Source: Nitrososphaerota archaeon
GTDB lineage: Archaea > Thermoproteota > Nitrososphaeria > Nitrososphaerales > Gagatemarchaeaceae
Length of the DNA stretch: 64,000 bases
Assembly: GCA_016200045.1 (NCBI GenBank)
Contig: JACQFN010000018.1
Span: 62,001 to 126,000 of the forward strand
Direction: 5' to 3'
Each line of letters starts with the position of its first letter. Positions within the stretch are counted from its first letter, which is position 1. The position numbers and the translations under genes are program-made. Below the pieces are notes generated by a model, which ran no database searches, was not told the DNA's origin, and was given only the letters and a program-made list of their open reading frames with translations. Of the stretch, positions 24,401 to 32,124 are shown in pieces.

Positions 24401-26946
24401 GAGGTGTCCGATACGAGCCCGTAGACGTTGTTGAGCACGATGACGACCGAGGTGCCAGAATCGTACCAGCTTGAATCGCCGGTGATTGTGGGGGGCGTTA
24501 TGCTGCTCTCGGCACCGGATGGATTGTTGTCGGTCAGGAAGTGTTGGACCACAACGGTGGCGGCTATGGAGTGAGACCCGTCAATCGAGGCAGTCGAGAA
24601 CGCAGTGAATGTGCCGATGGTCAACTCTGTGGTCGGGCTTCCGCCGTCCAGGGCGAAGGAGGCTACCCTCGAACCGGAGCCTCCGGACCTCCCGAACACC
24701 CCGTTGAGGGCGACGGCAACAGAGGATCCGCTGTCGTACCAGAAGTCGTCGCCCGAGATCGTGGGCGGAGTGATAGACGAGACTGCGCTGGCGGCGCCGG
24801 ATTCGAGGACAGTCTCGTATTGTGTGAGGCTGGCGAACGCGACCGAATGAGAGCCCGACATCGTGATACTGGAGGTGGTGACAGCGGCAGCGGAGGCAAC
24901 GTATGTGGGAGCGCTGAGGTCCAGCTGCCACAATCCGACCCTCATGCCGACCCCGGACGACCTGCCCCAGACCCCGTCCGACGAGACGGTCGTGCTAGTG
25001 CCCGAATCGTACCAGTTGCCCGGCGATGACGCAGGCGTTCCGTAGACGATGTCGTTCCCCCCCGTCACGGTGAGCAGGAATTGGTGATGGTATGCGAAGA
25101 CAATGGTCCGGGTAGCGTCGACGGTCGGGCATGTCGTGGCCGTGTTCCACCTTTCCGTTGATGTCGACCCAGTCGTGGGGTTCGTGAAGGCGCAGGTCGC
25201 ACCGAGGTCGAGCCAGTGGCCCACTGGATTCATGGTCAATGTCGGATTGTACGCGCTTCCGAACTGGGTCGAGGTCAAGGTGGGAGCCGCAGGGCTTCCT
25301 CCCCCTGTAACAGAGTAATCGAGGGTGTAGAGGTACTGCTCGTAGTAAGTGAAGGTGTTCGACCCGCCCCCGGAGACTATCGAGAACGACTGCCCGTCAT
25401 CGTCGAACCTATGCGTCCCGCTCGAGTCGACAGTTGGGTCAGTGGCTGTCGCCGGGGCCCCATTATCACAGTAGAACGCCTGGTCGGAAGTTGCGAGGAC
25501 CAGGGTCGCGGTCGACCCGTATTCGACACATGAGAGTGTCGGCGCGGTGGCAGAGACTCCGCCCACCACGGCGTACTTCCAGTAGTTGGACCACTGCTTG
25601 TAGCTGTTGCAGTTGTCTGTGTTGCCGCCGGTGGTCTGGGTGAACGAACAGGCTGCCGAGGACTGCCACCTTGAGTTAGAGGGAGGGTTGGAAGCGGCCT
25701 GCGGGATTGTGACCGCGAGGTTGTAGTCGAAGTAGGCGGTGCAGGAGTCCGTGGCGGCTACAGTCGAAGAGATGGCGCACCCAGTCGTTGAACCACTCCC
25801 TCCGATGGTGCCGGAGACGGCCCAGCTCATTCCAGAGTCGAAGTTGCTTTGGGAGTTGGCTGTGACCTGGTAGGTGTTCGACAGCTGCTTGTAGTACGTG
25901 AAGGCTCCCACCGTGTTCCCGCCAGTCGTAAGCGTGGATGTGGACGTCCCGTAGAGCTTCCACTGGACGTTGGCCGCCGACCCGGATGCGGTCGATGGGG
26001 CGGCCACAGCCCTGTTGTAGTCCGCCCACTCGGTGCACTGCGCAGTGATCGTAGACCCTGAAGTCGGGGTGATCGTACACACGGTGGAGCCGGCCGTTCC
26101 GGCCACCTGCCCTGTCGGGGCTATCGCGAGTCCGCTGTCCCAGGCGGGGGGGCCTTGGCCGTTCGTAGAAGCTTGGTAGGTGTTCTGGAGCTGTTCGTAG
26201 TTGGTGTAGGTCCATCCCGAGCAAGTGCCGCTCGCGCACGATGTGGCCGTTGTGGTAGTGGTCCCTCCGCCGAACCTGTATCTGGTGTTGCTGCCGTCCG
26301 CAGGCTCCGTCGAGGTGATGGTGGTTGAGGGGGCCGCGAAGATGTTGTGGGAGGAACCGTCGCATGCCAGGGTTGTTGGCGTTGAGCTGCCGCCTGATAC
26401 TGCGACTGTGGCCTGCGCTCCGGAATTGTCCATGGTGCAGGTTGACGGCTGGGTGACCTGGAACTTGTATTCCACCATCATCTCTATCCATCCTCTTGTG
26501 TTCTGGGTATCGGTGCTCCCTGAACTGATCGAAATGGGGGCGATGTTCGCTGAGAGCGAGGTGTCCGCCGAGTACTCGTCGGCTTGGTTCTGCTGGTCGA
26601 AGAAGTTTCCTAATATGCAGTGGGTCGTGGTGGCGAAGTCCGTCCCCTTCCCAGTCCCTGGGGTGTACGAACCGTATGCGACTGATGAAGTGGAGGCGCA
26701 GGTCTGGTAGGCGGTGTAGACGTACACTAGGTCGTGAGACGTCGGGGTGAAAGACCCTGAAAGAGCCGCGGATATTGTCCCGGAAGAGACCGTGCCTGAG
26801 CCGGAGCCCGTAGCCCTCACGACGTCGGCGGTGCCGCTGAATTCCAGGCAGGTAATCCACACCACTGTTGGCGCGGCGCTAAGTGACACGGTTATCGTGT
26901 CCGCGCCAGTCGTGTGCGTCTGCTGGGCAGAGTAGACGTAGCCCAC
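21469..26946 (-). CDS. Giant repetitive secreted/surface protein (main frame)
   Basis: 1825 residues, rich in Ser/Thr/Gly/Ala and poor in Lys. Visible layout: lectin/jelly-roll-like start (1-160); cysteine-bearing repeats built on YYKQ...NTYQ...F/W-DSG...CTAY/WADYN (about 160-640); about six WYDSG-type beta-repeats (640-1030); four Ig/PKD-like repeats beginning ITP-x-SP-x-IDxGQS...YSYQWY (about 1065-1420); then the YYKQ repeats again to the end (TGGNTFTATYTKQ). No C-terminal membrane anchor is seen. The first Met here is only the first one in this uninterrupted stretch: sequence similarity in style continues upstream in another frame (see 26947-27309). Adhesin or sheath role is inference. Confidence 0.8.
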   Translation of the reverse strand: MGYVYSAQQTHTTGADTITVSLSAAPTVVWITCLEFSGTADVVRATGSGSGTVSSGTISAALSGSFTPTSHDLVYVYTAYQTCASTSSVAYGSYTPGTGKGTDFATTTHCILGNFFDQQNQADEYSADTSLSANIAPISISSGSTDTQNTRGWIEMMVEYKFQVTQPSTCTMDNSGAQATVAVSGGSSTPTTLACDGSSHNIFAAPSTTITSTEPADGSNTRYRFGGGTTTTTATSCASGTCSGWTYTNYEQLQNTYQASTNGQGPPAWDSGLAIAPTGQVAGTAGSTVCTITPTSGSTITAQCTEWADYNRAVAAPSTASGSAANVQWKLYGTSTSTLTTGGNTVGAFTYYKQLSNTYQVTANSQSNFDSGMSWAVSGTIGGSGSTTGCAISSTVAATDSCTAYFDYNLAVTIPQAASNPPSNSRWQSSAACSFTQTTGGNTDNCNSYKQWSNYWKYAVVGGVSATAPTLSCVEYGSTATLVLATSDQAFYCDNGAPATATDPTVDSSGTHRFDDDGQSFSIVSGGGSNTFTYYEQYLYTLDYSVTGGGSPAAPTLTSTQFGSAYNPTLTMNPVGHWLDLGATCAFTNPTTGSTSTERWNTATTCPTVDATRTIVFAYHHQFLLTVTGGNDIVYGTPASSPGNWYDSGTSTTVSSDGVWGRSSGVGMRVGLWQLDLSAPTYVASAAAVTTSSITMSGSHSVAFASLTQYETVLESGAASAVSSITPPTISGDDFWYDSGSSVAVALNGVFGRSGGSGSRVASFALDGGSPTTELTIGTFTAFSTASIDGSHSIAATVVVQHFLTDNNPSGAESSITPPTITGDSSWYDSGTSVVIVLNNVYGLVSDTSRYNLESYTQGSATTQVTRSGSGTVTESAIVVNAPVTISSTYIVQYHLAISADCYSAEASAVSPTEDDWYDSGTSLSLQCSGIGTRNGGTGKRAEGYYWDSDAVTEEATTGTYATSSVTMDTPHALHVVAAFQHYVAFSGDPSTSGSESATTPPPISGDVGWYDEGSSITISAVPNTYWSFVTWAADTQSISIASQGSESTSATVGGTGTITATFAISTPLSAGGITPSSLSIDEGQSIALSASPAGGSHTYSYQWYNGAACTNQISGATASTYSASPASTATYSYKVTDSPQGLPSTSACSSGDVVTVNSPVTAGAITPASPKIDAGQSIVLTANPAGGTSPLSYQWYSATGCATAITGQTGPTYTASPASTSAYSYRVADSSGAGATYACSPASTVTVNAALAAGAITPAAPTIDYGQSVTLASHSTGGTVPYSYQWYTGAACTSPMSGATASTYAASPASSVTYYYRVTDSAYVPVAKCSSGNAVTVNPTLVAGAVAPASPTIDLGQSVTLSASPSAGTSPYSYQWYSGSSATCSSDTLISGATSSKYVATPASSTYYCYVVTDVSTGIPAARATSAADRVVVRIILSLTLKVAESSSTAATFSLSGCGVSPTSVLADGLPHTIKANPSCTATATVPADGSSIRYRFASGSLSATFGTCAAGTCSGLSIVYHSQWKNTYYANPRAQTTFDPGLSFAVKGTVIGVSGSALCTISVPTTPLSGSYDCVAWADSGTPVNFPSTPAGSPAYSRWLAKGITNFVLVVSGSTQITYYTMDYYKQWINTYSFSPKSPTTFGGSLTFSVAGTFLGSSSTICKVTLPSTPYAGAYSCSGFSDSNLPVTFANPTGAATNTRWAPTSATRTTTAITSGGSTKTGLYYLQEYNTFAVKASSGTWGASLTGTVKGTALGTTGSSICVISASSAASTASCSGWADYGTPAFFPSSLTGSSLVWVLVTSSSTGTLTTGGNTFTATYTKQ

Positions 26947-27309
26947 GAATTTCAGCGTCGACTCTGATTGGGGTTACGGTGTTGTCCCGCTGAAACACGT
27001 TCCCAAGAGTATCTGCCACGGATGTGACGGTCACGGAAGTAGGGTAGTAAGAGAAGGAGACGACCAGGAGATTGTTCTGCGATGGACCGCTGGCGTATTG
27101 GCACGTCGGGGAGGAGGATCTCGAACTAGTACCGGCTTTCTGCTGAACAAAGCCCGAGGCAGCCTCGACCCCAGGCGCATAAACGGACAGAATGAACTGA
27201 ACGGCGATAGGGCAAGTGCCACTGGCAGCGCAGAGCGGCTTGGTGCCTTTCGGGCAGAATGGGTCGGGGTGCCCCCAGCAGCCGCTAGCTTGGTCGAAAT
27301 CATGTACAT
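26947..27309 (-). other. Split 5' coding segment of the giant surface protein (apparent compensating frameshifts)
   Basis: An ATG at 27309 is in the same frame as the giant ORF and opens with basic residues and a hydrophobic run (RSALPVALALSP), about 55-60 nt after a TATA-like box. That frame then stops at 27031 and again at 26974-26976. In the neighbouring frame, between about 27205 and 26955, sequence continues naturally: AVQFILSVYAPGVEAASG (end of a signal peptide), then a beta-domain with NNLLVVSFSYYP and VADTLGNVFQRD, which joins well to FVGYVYSAQQTH in the giant ORF. Two opposite-sense frame changes about 230-250 nt apart would restore one protein. Either real lesions (pseudogene) or base-calling errors. 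Confidence 0.55.
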
Positions 27310-27360
27310 TGTTGCACAGCCTGCTCGGGACCCGTATCCGGATTTCCTCCCTCGAAGAAG

Positions 27361-27370
27361 CGTATAATAC
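27361..27370 (-). promoter_or_regulatory. TATA-like box of the giant surface-protein gene
   Basis: Minus-strand GTATTATACG about 52-61 nt upstream of the ATG at 27309. A transcript would start near 27335. Confidence 0.4.
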
Positions 27371-27449
27371 CCTTTCGAACTTCGTGTGAACAGTGCGCCA
27401 AGGAACGGAGCTCTTCGGAACTATTAGTGCAGATTCTAACTTAGAAGGA

Positions 27450-27566
27450 CGCCGGGAGTGGGATTTGAACCCACGACTCGCTTTCGCAAGACAGGCTAGC
27501 CGGCGATTCGGATTCCAGGCTTGCGCCTCCATGAGGCTGCGCCCTACCAGGCTAGGCGACCCCGGC
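27450..27566 (-). tRNA. tRNA-Ser(GGA) with two probable introns
   Basis: The 5' acceptor strand GCCGGGG (27566-27560) pairs with TCCCGGC, with discriminator G at 27450. The D-arm GCCT/GGGC, long variable arm CTTGC-GAAA-GCGAG and T-arm GTGGG-TTCAAAT-CCCAC make a class II tRNA. A perfect anticodon stem CAGGC/GCCTG with loop CTGGAAA (anticodon GGA at 27514-27516) forms only if 16 nt (27521-27536, position 29/30) and 15 nt (27498-27512, position 37/38) are removed. Mature length would be 86 nt with the discriminator. A 27588-27596 TATA box fits. Confidence 0.85.
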
Positions 27567-27587
27567 AATCGGCGGCGACAGATGACT

Positions 27588-27596
27588 CCTTAAAAG
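27588..27596 (-). promoter_or_regulatory. TATA-like box of tRNA-Ser
   Basis: Minus-strand CTTTTAAGG, 22-30 nt upstream of the tRNA 5' end. Confidence 0.5.
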
Positions 27597-27606
27597 CGTA
27601 GAGAGG

Positions 27607-28620
27607 TCACGCGGGACGTCCGGTACCTTTCTCCGGGCCTCTGATTTTCGCGTGGGTCTTCCAGAGCTTCGGGTAGGTCCCGGCCTTCATCACTACCCTC
27701 TCAGTGGTCGACGCGAGCCCCTTCGCTCCCGCCCCCATTTCGTCGCCGGACATCATGGCGTTACCGAGTGCCACGAGTTCTCCCTTCCCCGACATCAGCG
27801 CTATGCTCTCCCCTTTGGCGATTCCTTCGGAAGCAGAAAGGACCCCTGGCATGGCAAGGCGCGCGCCGTGGCACACGGCGTCGACCGCGGAGTCTCTGAT
27901 GACTATCCTCTTCGTCCCCCCCAGGCAGTCCTCTATTGGCCTCAACGCTCCACGGATGACCGACTCATCACCGCTCTTCAGCCTGAACACCGCGTCGCTC
28001 AGCGTGTGGAGGGTCGTTAGTCCTGCTTCCTCGGTAAGAGGGCCGACCTTGGTCCGCCGAAGCTCAACCATGGTCCCGCCGACCCCCAGGACCTCTCCCA
28101 TATCGTACATCAGCTTCCTGATGTAGGTCCCCGACTCGCACAGGCACTTCAGGAGGTACAGGTTTCCCTCGGTCTCGACGACCTCGAGCTCGTGGATCCT
28201 CCTTGTCCTGACTTCTCGCTTGACTGAGGACCGCTGCGGAGGCTTCTGGAAGATGTCCCCCGTGAACTCGGCGACCACTGCGTCCACCACGTTCCGCGGG
28301 ACCGAAGAGTGCAGACGCATCAGCCCAACGTACTCCTTGGGGAAGGAGAGGAGGACGCTGAGGGCCTTCGTCGCGTGGCCGAGTCCGATGGGTAGGACCC
28401 CCGACACGGGGGGGTCCAGGGTCCCGCTGTGCCCTGCCTTCTCTGTTCCGAGCATCTTCCTTACCCACGCGACGACTTCATGGCTGGTCGGCCCTCTCGG
28501 CTTGTCCAGGGCGATGAGCCCGTACTGCAACATCGCCTCCACGCTCCTTGAGAGGGGAACCGAGCCGTACCGGGGGTCCGACTCCTCCTCGTCGATGACG
28601 ACGGTTCTTTGTTTATGCAA
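27607..28620 (-). CDS. cbf5: tRNA/rRNA pseudouridine synthase Cbf5 (TruB family)
   Basis: 337 residues. The TruB catalytic domain contains KAGHSGTLDPPVSGVLPIGLG (catalytic Asp69) and ESGTYIRKLMYDMGEVLGVG. A C-terminal PUA domain (about 255-330, ending VMKAGTYPKLWKTHAK) completes the Cbf5 layout. It is the catalytic subunit of H/ACA RNPs (with L7Ae, Nop10, Gar1) and can modify tRNA U55 alone. It is the last gene of the ribosomal-Sec operon and overlaps cmk by 8 nt. Confidence 0.95.
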   Translation of the reverse strand: MHKQRTVVIDEEESDPRYGSVPLSRSVEAMLQYGLIALDKPRGPTSHEVVAWVRKMLGTEKAGHSGTLDPPVSGVLPIGLGHATKALSVLLSFPKEYVGLMRLHSSVPRNVVDAVVAEFTGDIFQKPPQRSSVKREVRTRRIHELEVVETEGNLYLLKCLCESGTYIRKLMYDMGEVLGVGGTMVELRRTKVGPLTEEAGLTTLHTLSDAVFRLKSGDESVIRGALRPIEDCLGGTKRIVIRDSAVDAVCHGARLAMPGVLSASEGIAKGESIALMSGKGELVALGNAMMSGDEMGAGAKGLASTTERVVMKAGTYPKLWKTHAKIRGPEKGTGRPA

Positions 28621-29182
28621 TTAAGTCTCTCCTGTTCTTCACGTAGTGGAGAATTATCTCTGCCACGCGGTCCTCCCCTATCGTGTCAGTATCCACCACG
28701 AGGTCGAAGGGTTTCAGGTCTTTCCCGAACTCGATCTTGTAAATCCCCAGGTAAAGCCTGTAATTCTCGACGTCCCTGACCTTCAGCACCTCCTCGCACC
28801 TTCTCCTGTCCATGTGGTCCCTCCTCGACATCCTCTCCGCCCTGCTCTGCACGCTTCCGGAGAGCCAGACCTTGACACCGACCTTGGCGAGCCACGGGAG
28901 AGGATAGCTGGTGATCACCACGTCTCCCTGCTTCGCCTTCCGGAGGAGCCTCGCGTCTACTTCCTTGTCGAAACCAGGGGAGCGCTTTCGTTCGCGCAGG
29001 AAGCGCATGCCTTTCTCGGTGTCCCACCAGTCCTCTCCCCCCGGCTCGTACCCCTCCTCCACTGCCATCTCCTTCAGGACGTCCCCCCCTCCCAGGACTG
29101 GGACGGAGAGTTTGGACGCGATTGTCCTGGAGACGGTCGTCTTTCCCACCGCGGGCATTCCCGACACGATGATGGCGTCCAT
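28613..29182 (-). CDS. cmk: Cytidylate kinase, archaeal type / AAA-family nucleotide kinase
   Basis: 189 residues from the ATG at 29182. The P-loop is GMPAVGKTT (about 8-16), and DHMDRRRCEEVLKVRD resembles the lid of archaeal CMP kinases. The position between DUF106 and cbf5 matches the archaeal order secY-adk-DUF106-cmk-cbf5. The longer open frame upstream is antisense/out-of-frame to the DUF106 gene. The exact substrate (CMP/dCMP) is inferred from family and context. Confidence 0.85.
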   Translation of the reverse strand: MDAIIVSGMPAVGKTTVSRTIASKLSVPVLGGGDVLKEMAVEEGYEPGGEDWWDTEKGMRFLRERKRSPGFDKEVDARLLRKAKQGDVVITSYPLPWLAKVGVKVWLSGSVQSRAERMSRRDHMDRRRCEEVLKVRDVENYRLYLGIYKIEFGKDLKPFDLVVDTDTIGEDRVAEIILHYVKNRRDLIA

Positions 29183-29196
29183 TCGTCCGCCCTTCT

Positions 29197-30090
29197 CTAG
29201 GTGGTCGTGCGCAGCAGCTTGGCCAGCAGGGAGGAGAACGTGAAGGAACAGACGAGGTACCACCAGAACAGGACCATCACGCCAGTGGATTCCGTCAGAT
29301 AGGGAATCGAGAAGGGCGACAGGGCGACGATGATGTTGTACCCCCCGAGCAACGGGGTCATGAGGTAGTAGAATGCGAGCAGAGGGAGGAAGGTTATCGG
29401 GACCACCTTCAGCCTCGCGCTGGATATCTTCGCCTGGGTCTGTTTTATCGCAGGCTCCTTCTTCTTTAGCTTGTCGAGTTTCGCCGTGTCCTTCGAGAGG
29501 GTCGCGGCCCTCTTCTCCTTGTTGAAGGCGTTTACTTCCGTCTTCATTCTCCTCTCTGAATTCAGGTCGACGAGGAGCCTGGTTGCGACCTGGGTGGTGA
29601 GGCCGAGGCCGATCGACGTCGCCGCGACCACGAATGTGGACGTGGGAATCGGGAGCCCGACCTGGGAGCACTCGAGAGCCTGGGAGATGTTCGCCCCGGG
29701 GTTCAGCACCTGAAGGGTGAAGAGGGTCAGCTTCGAGGCGTCCCCTGACCGCGCGAGGATCCCGAGCTGGTAGGACCCCGACGCCTGGGTCGAGTTCTCG
29801 ATCCTCATCGAGATCGTCGCGTCCAAAGGCGAAGCTCCTGATGCGGGAGCGACGGTCAGGCTCGAATTGTGGGGGAACGCCCCCACGAGGGTCAGGCCCA
29901 CCTGCCCCCCCGATCCTTGTCCAGTCGAGCCGGTCACTTGCGACGTGACCGTGGTCCCCGGGAGCGCGACGACGCACTGCGGTGATACCGTAGTTTCGAG
30001 CCCTCCCTGAGCGGCGACCCCGGGAGGGATCACTGCGAAGACCGAGAGGACCGCGATGAGGGAGAGGACGGCCCTCACTGACGCCTTCAT
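29197..30090 (-). CDS. DUF106 / EMC3-like membrane protein (YidC/Oxa1 superfamily) with secreted N-terminal domain
   Basis: 297 residues. Residues 1-28 form a signal peptide (AVLSLIAVLSVFAVIPPGVAAQ). About 30-145 is a Ser/Thr-rich beta-type extracytoplasmic domain. Then come one membrane helix (about 148-170), a basic coiled coil (RRMKTEVNAFNKEKRAATLSK to about 215) and two or three more helices. The membrane core with its cytosolic coiled coil is the archaeal DUF106 insertase-like family (Ylp1). The location right after secY and adk supports a role in membrane protein insertion. The exported N-terminal domain is an unusual addition. Confidence 0.8.
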   Translation of the reverse strand: MKASVRAVLSLIAVLSVFAVIPPGVAAQGGLETTVSPQCVVALPGTTVTSQVTGSTGQGSGGQVGLTLVGAFPHNSSLTVAPASGASPLDATISMRIENSTQASGSYQLGILARSGDASKLTLFTLQVLNPGANISQALECSQVGLPIPTSTFVVAATSIGLGLTTQVATRLLVDLNSERRMKTEVNAFNKEKRAATLSKDTAKLDKLKKKEPAIKQTQAKISSARLKVVPITFLPLLAFYYLMTPLLGGYNIIVALSPFSIPYLTESTGVMVLFWWYLVCSFTFSSLLAKLLRTTT

Positions 30091-30662
30091 CTTTCCGAGT
30101 CCCTCAGCATCCTTGATATCGTCCGGGCCGCGGTCTCCGACCCTCCCTCGCGGTTCTCGACGATCAGCGAGGGGGCCCCCGTGATGGTCGAAATGATCGG
30201 GAGGAAGCTGCGCGCGAACGCGAGCTCGCCTGCCAGGCCTTCCTTCGTCACCTCGTCCCGGTATCTTCCGCTGTCGCTCGCCCTCCGTGCTAAGACCTCC
30301 TCTGCGCTAGCTTCGACGAGGACCACATGAGTGGGCTTGAGGGCACGGACGACTTCGAAAGGGAGGCCAGGCCAGAATCCCTCCGCTGTCTTGATGAAGA
30401 GGTGCGTGTCTACGATGACCGCCTTCTCCTTCATTTTTGAGATCCTCGCTGCCGTCGAGGTCTGCAGCCTCCGCTGCTTGGCCACCGAGAGCTTCCGCAA
30501 CTCATCCCTGTGCCTTATCCACTTGAGCCTGATCCCGTGCTCGAGCATCAGGCTGCCGAAGTTGACCAGCCTTGCCCCCCTGACTATCTCAGCCAGCCGA
30601 GTGACCACGGTCGTCTTTCCGACCCCGGGGATCCCGACGACGACAACCCTGAGCCTCGCCAG
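30087..30662 (-). CDS. adkA: Adenylate kinase, archaeal type, probable CTG start
   Basis: 191 residues if started at CTG 30660-30662. The P-loop VVVVGIPGVGKTT lies at residues 6-18, and HGIRLKWIRHRDELRKL and VDTHLFIKTAEGFWPGLP follow, all typical of trimeric archaeal AdkA (AMP + ATP to 2 ADP). No ATG, GTG or TTG exists between the in-frame stop at about 30673 and the P-loop; the first normal start (GTG 30608) would delete the P-loop. The CTG follows the SecY stop by one base, so re-initiation is likely. It overlaps DUF106 by 4 nt. Confidence 0.85.
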   Translation of the reverse strand: MARLRVVVVGIPGVGKTTVVTRLAEIVRGARLVNFGSLMLEHGIRLKWIRHRDELRKLSVAKQRRLQTSTAARISKMKEKAVIVDTHLFIKTAEGFWPGLPFEVVRALKPTHVVLVEASAEEVLARRASDSGRYRDEVTKEGLAGELAFARSFLPIISTITGAPSLIVENREGGSETAARTISRMLRDSER

Positions 30663-30663
30663 C

Positions 30664-32112
30664 CTAGCCCGCCCCTATGAGCCCGGCCAAGGCGGGGGAG
30701 ACCTCCTCCACCTGCTCCTTCAGCAGCATCTGGTAGTATTGGAGAATGATGTCGCACATCAGCAGCATCCCGATGCCTGACCCGAAAACCCCAAACAGGT
30801 CGGAGATGCCGGCTATGAGGCCGATCAGTATCCCGCCTATGATGGTCAGGGTGGGTATGTACCTGTTGAGGACCTGTTCTATGGAAAGGCCGGTCCTCCT
30901 GAAGCCTGGGACCTGCACGTCGGCGTCCATGAGGTTCTTTGCTACCGCTCTTGGGTTCAGGCCCCCGATTTCGACCCACAGCTTGGCGAACACAACGGCC
31001 ATCCCGATGAGGTAAAGAAGGTAGATGACGGCATGAATCGGGTCCTTCACTGTCGCGTCCACCTGCTGAGGGGCCGTGATGTAGTAGACGAGTCCCCCCG
31101 TAGGGTAGGACGAGTTCGTGTCCCAACGTCCGAGTATCGAGAGCCATCCCGTCCCGCTCGGGTTGTAGTGGTAGAGCAGCTTGGTGAAGAAGGTCACGTT
31201 CGCACCGAGTGCCGACACCAGAATGACCGGGATGTTGGAGACGTACAGGAGCTTGATCGGGTAGACCCCCTGGAACCCTCTGTACTTTATGGAAGTGATC
31301 GGGAGTTCCACCCGTATCCCTTCGATGTAGACCAGGACGAGGAGCATCACGGCTGTCAGGACGAAGGTCAGGAGGCTGGGGTAGCGGAAGCCCCTGACTA
31401 CGATGTCCGGGAGGGTGTTGGTGAAGAAGGAGCTGATCAGGGCCGGGATGAACCCGAAAATCTCGCTGGAGGTGCTCGATACCTGCACGGAAAGGGGGGA
31501 GAAGGTGTACCACATGACCGTCTGGCATACCCCTGCGAGGATGAAGAGGGAGACCCCGCTTCCGATCCCCCACCCCTTCTGGATCATCTCGTCCAGCAGG
31601 AGGACCATGAGGCTGGCCACGAAGAGCTGGACGAAGATCACCAGCTCCTGGTTCGGGGCGAGGCAGTTGGAAGTTATCCCCGGACCGCAGCTCGGGCCGA
31701 GCGCACCTCCCAGTATGTAGGCGAGCGATTCGCCCACAATCACTATCATTGTGAGGAACTTCGTGGAGGAGCCGAAGATCGCCCTGTCCTTGGGGTCGCT
31801 CATGTTCAGCTTGATGATTTCGCTGCCTACGAGGAGCTGGAGGATGAGCCCGGAGGTGACGATGGGGCCTATGCCGAGCTCCATGAGGGTCCCCTGGGTG
31901 GAAGCGAAGACGACCCTCAAGAACGCGAGCTGGTCCTGCTGGTGTCCCGGGCCCCCGAAGCCGTAGAGGGGGGTAGTTGCCATCACGAGGTACGCGATGA
32001 GGGCGAACCCGGTCCAGACGAAGCGCTCGTTGAGGCTGGGCTTTCGTTCTGGCTTCGGAATCTCAGGCAGGACGGTCGCGAGGCTTTTGACGAACTCACG
32101 CATAGACGCCAT
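30664..32112 (-). CDS. secY: Preprotein translocase subunit SecY
   Basis: 482 residues and about ten transmembrane helices. The N-terminus (KPSLNERFVWTGFALIAYLV), the plug-region TPLYGFGGP and the cytosolic loop with LPITSIKYRGFQGVYPIKLL are typical of Sec61alpha/archaeal SecY. It is the channel for secreted proteins such as the giant surface protein. It lies 12 nt after L15. Confidence 0.96.
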   Translation of the reverse strand: MASMREFVKSLATVLPEIPKPERKPSLNERFVWTGFALIAYLVMATTPLYGFGGPGHQQDQLAFLRVVFASTQGTLMELGIGPIVTSGLILQLLVGSEIIKLNMSDPKDRAIFGSSTKFLTMIVIVGESLAYILGGALGPSCGPGITSNCLAPNQELVIFVQLFVASLMVLLLDEMIQKGWGIGSGVSLFILAGVCQTVMWYTFSPLSVQVSSTSSEIFGFIPALISSFFTNTLPDIVVRGFRYPSLLTFVLTAVMLLVLVYIEGIRVELPITSIKYRGFQGVYPIKLLYVSNIPVILVSALGANVTFFTKLLYHYNPSGTGWLSILGRWDTNSSYPTGGLVYYITAPQQVDATVKDPIHAVIYLLYLIGMAVVFAKLWVEIGGLNPRAVAKNLMDADVQVPGFRRTGLSIEQVLNRYIPTLTIIGGILIGLIAGISDLFGVFGSGIGMLLMCDIILQYYQMLLKEQVEEVSPALAGLIGAG

Positions 32113-32124
32113 CCGGAGAGACCT

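Noticed and set aside
24541-25029. Long open frames on the plus strand inside the giant surface-protein gene
   Set aside because: High GC and repeat composition create antisense open frames; none shows a known motif or sensible start context.
27521-27540. tRNA-Met-like CAT anticodon within the tRNA at 27450-27566
   Set aside because: The long variable arm and discriminator G indicate tRNA-Ser, and the CAT lies in a removable segment.
26879-27568. 229-residue ORF running across the tRNA-Ser gene
   Set aside because: Its first 40 codons are the tRNA itself. Only the part between about 27205 and 26955 looks like protein, and it belongs to the surface protein in a shifted frame.
28613-29977. 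454-residue version of the cytidylate kinase
   Set aside because: The upstream part is the DUF106 gene out of frame, and the P-loop begins right after the ATG at 29182.
30608-30720. SecY-adenylate kinase translational fusion by frameshift
   Set aside because: SecY ends normally after its last helix, and a CTG restart one base later explains the data more simply.
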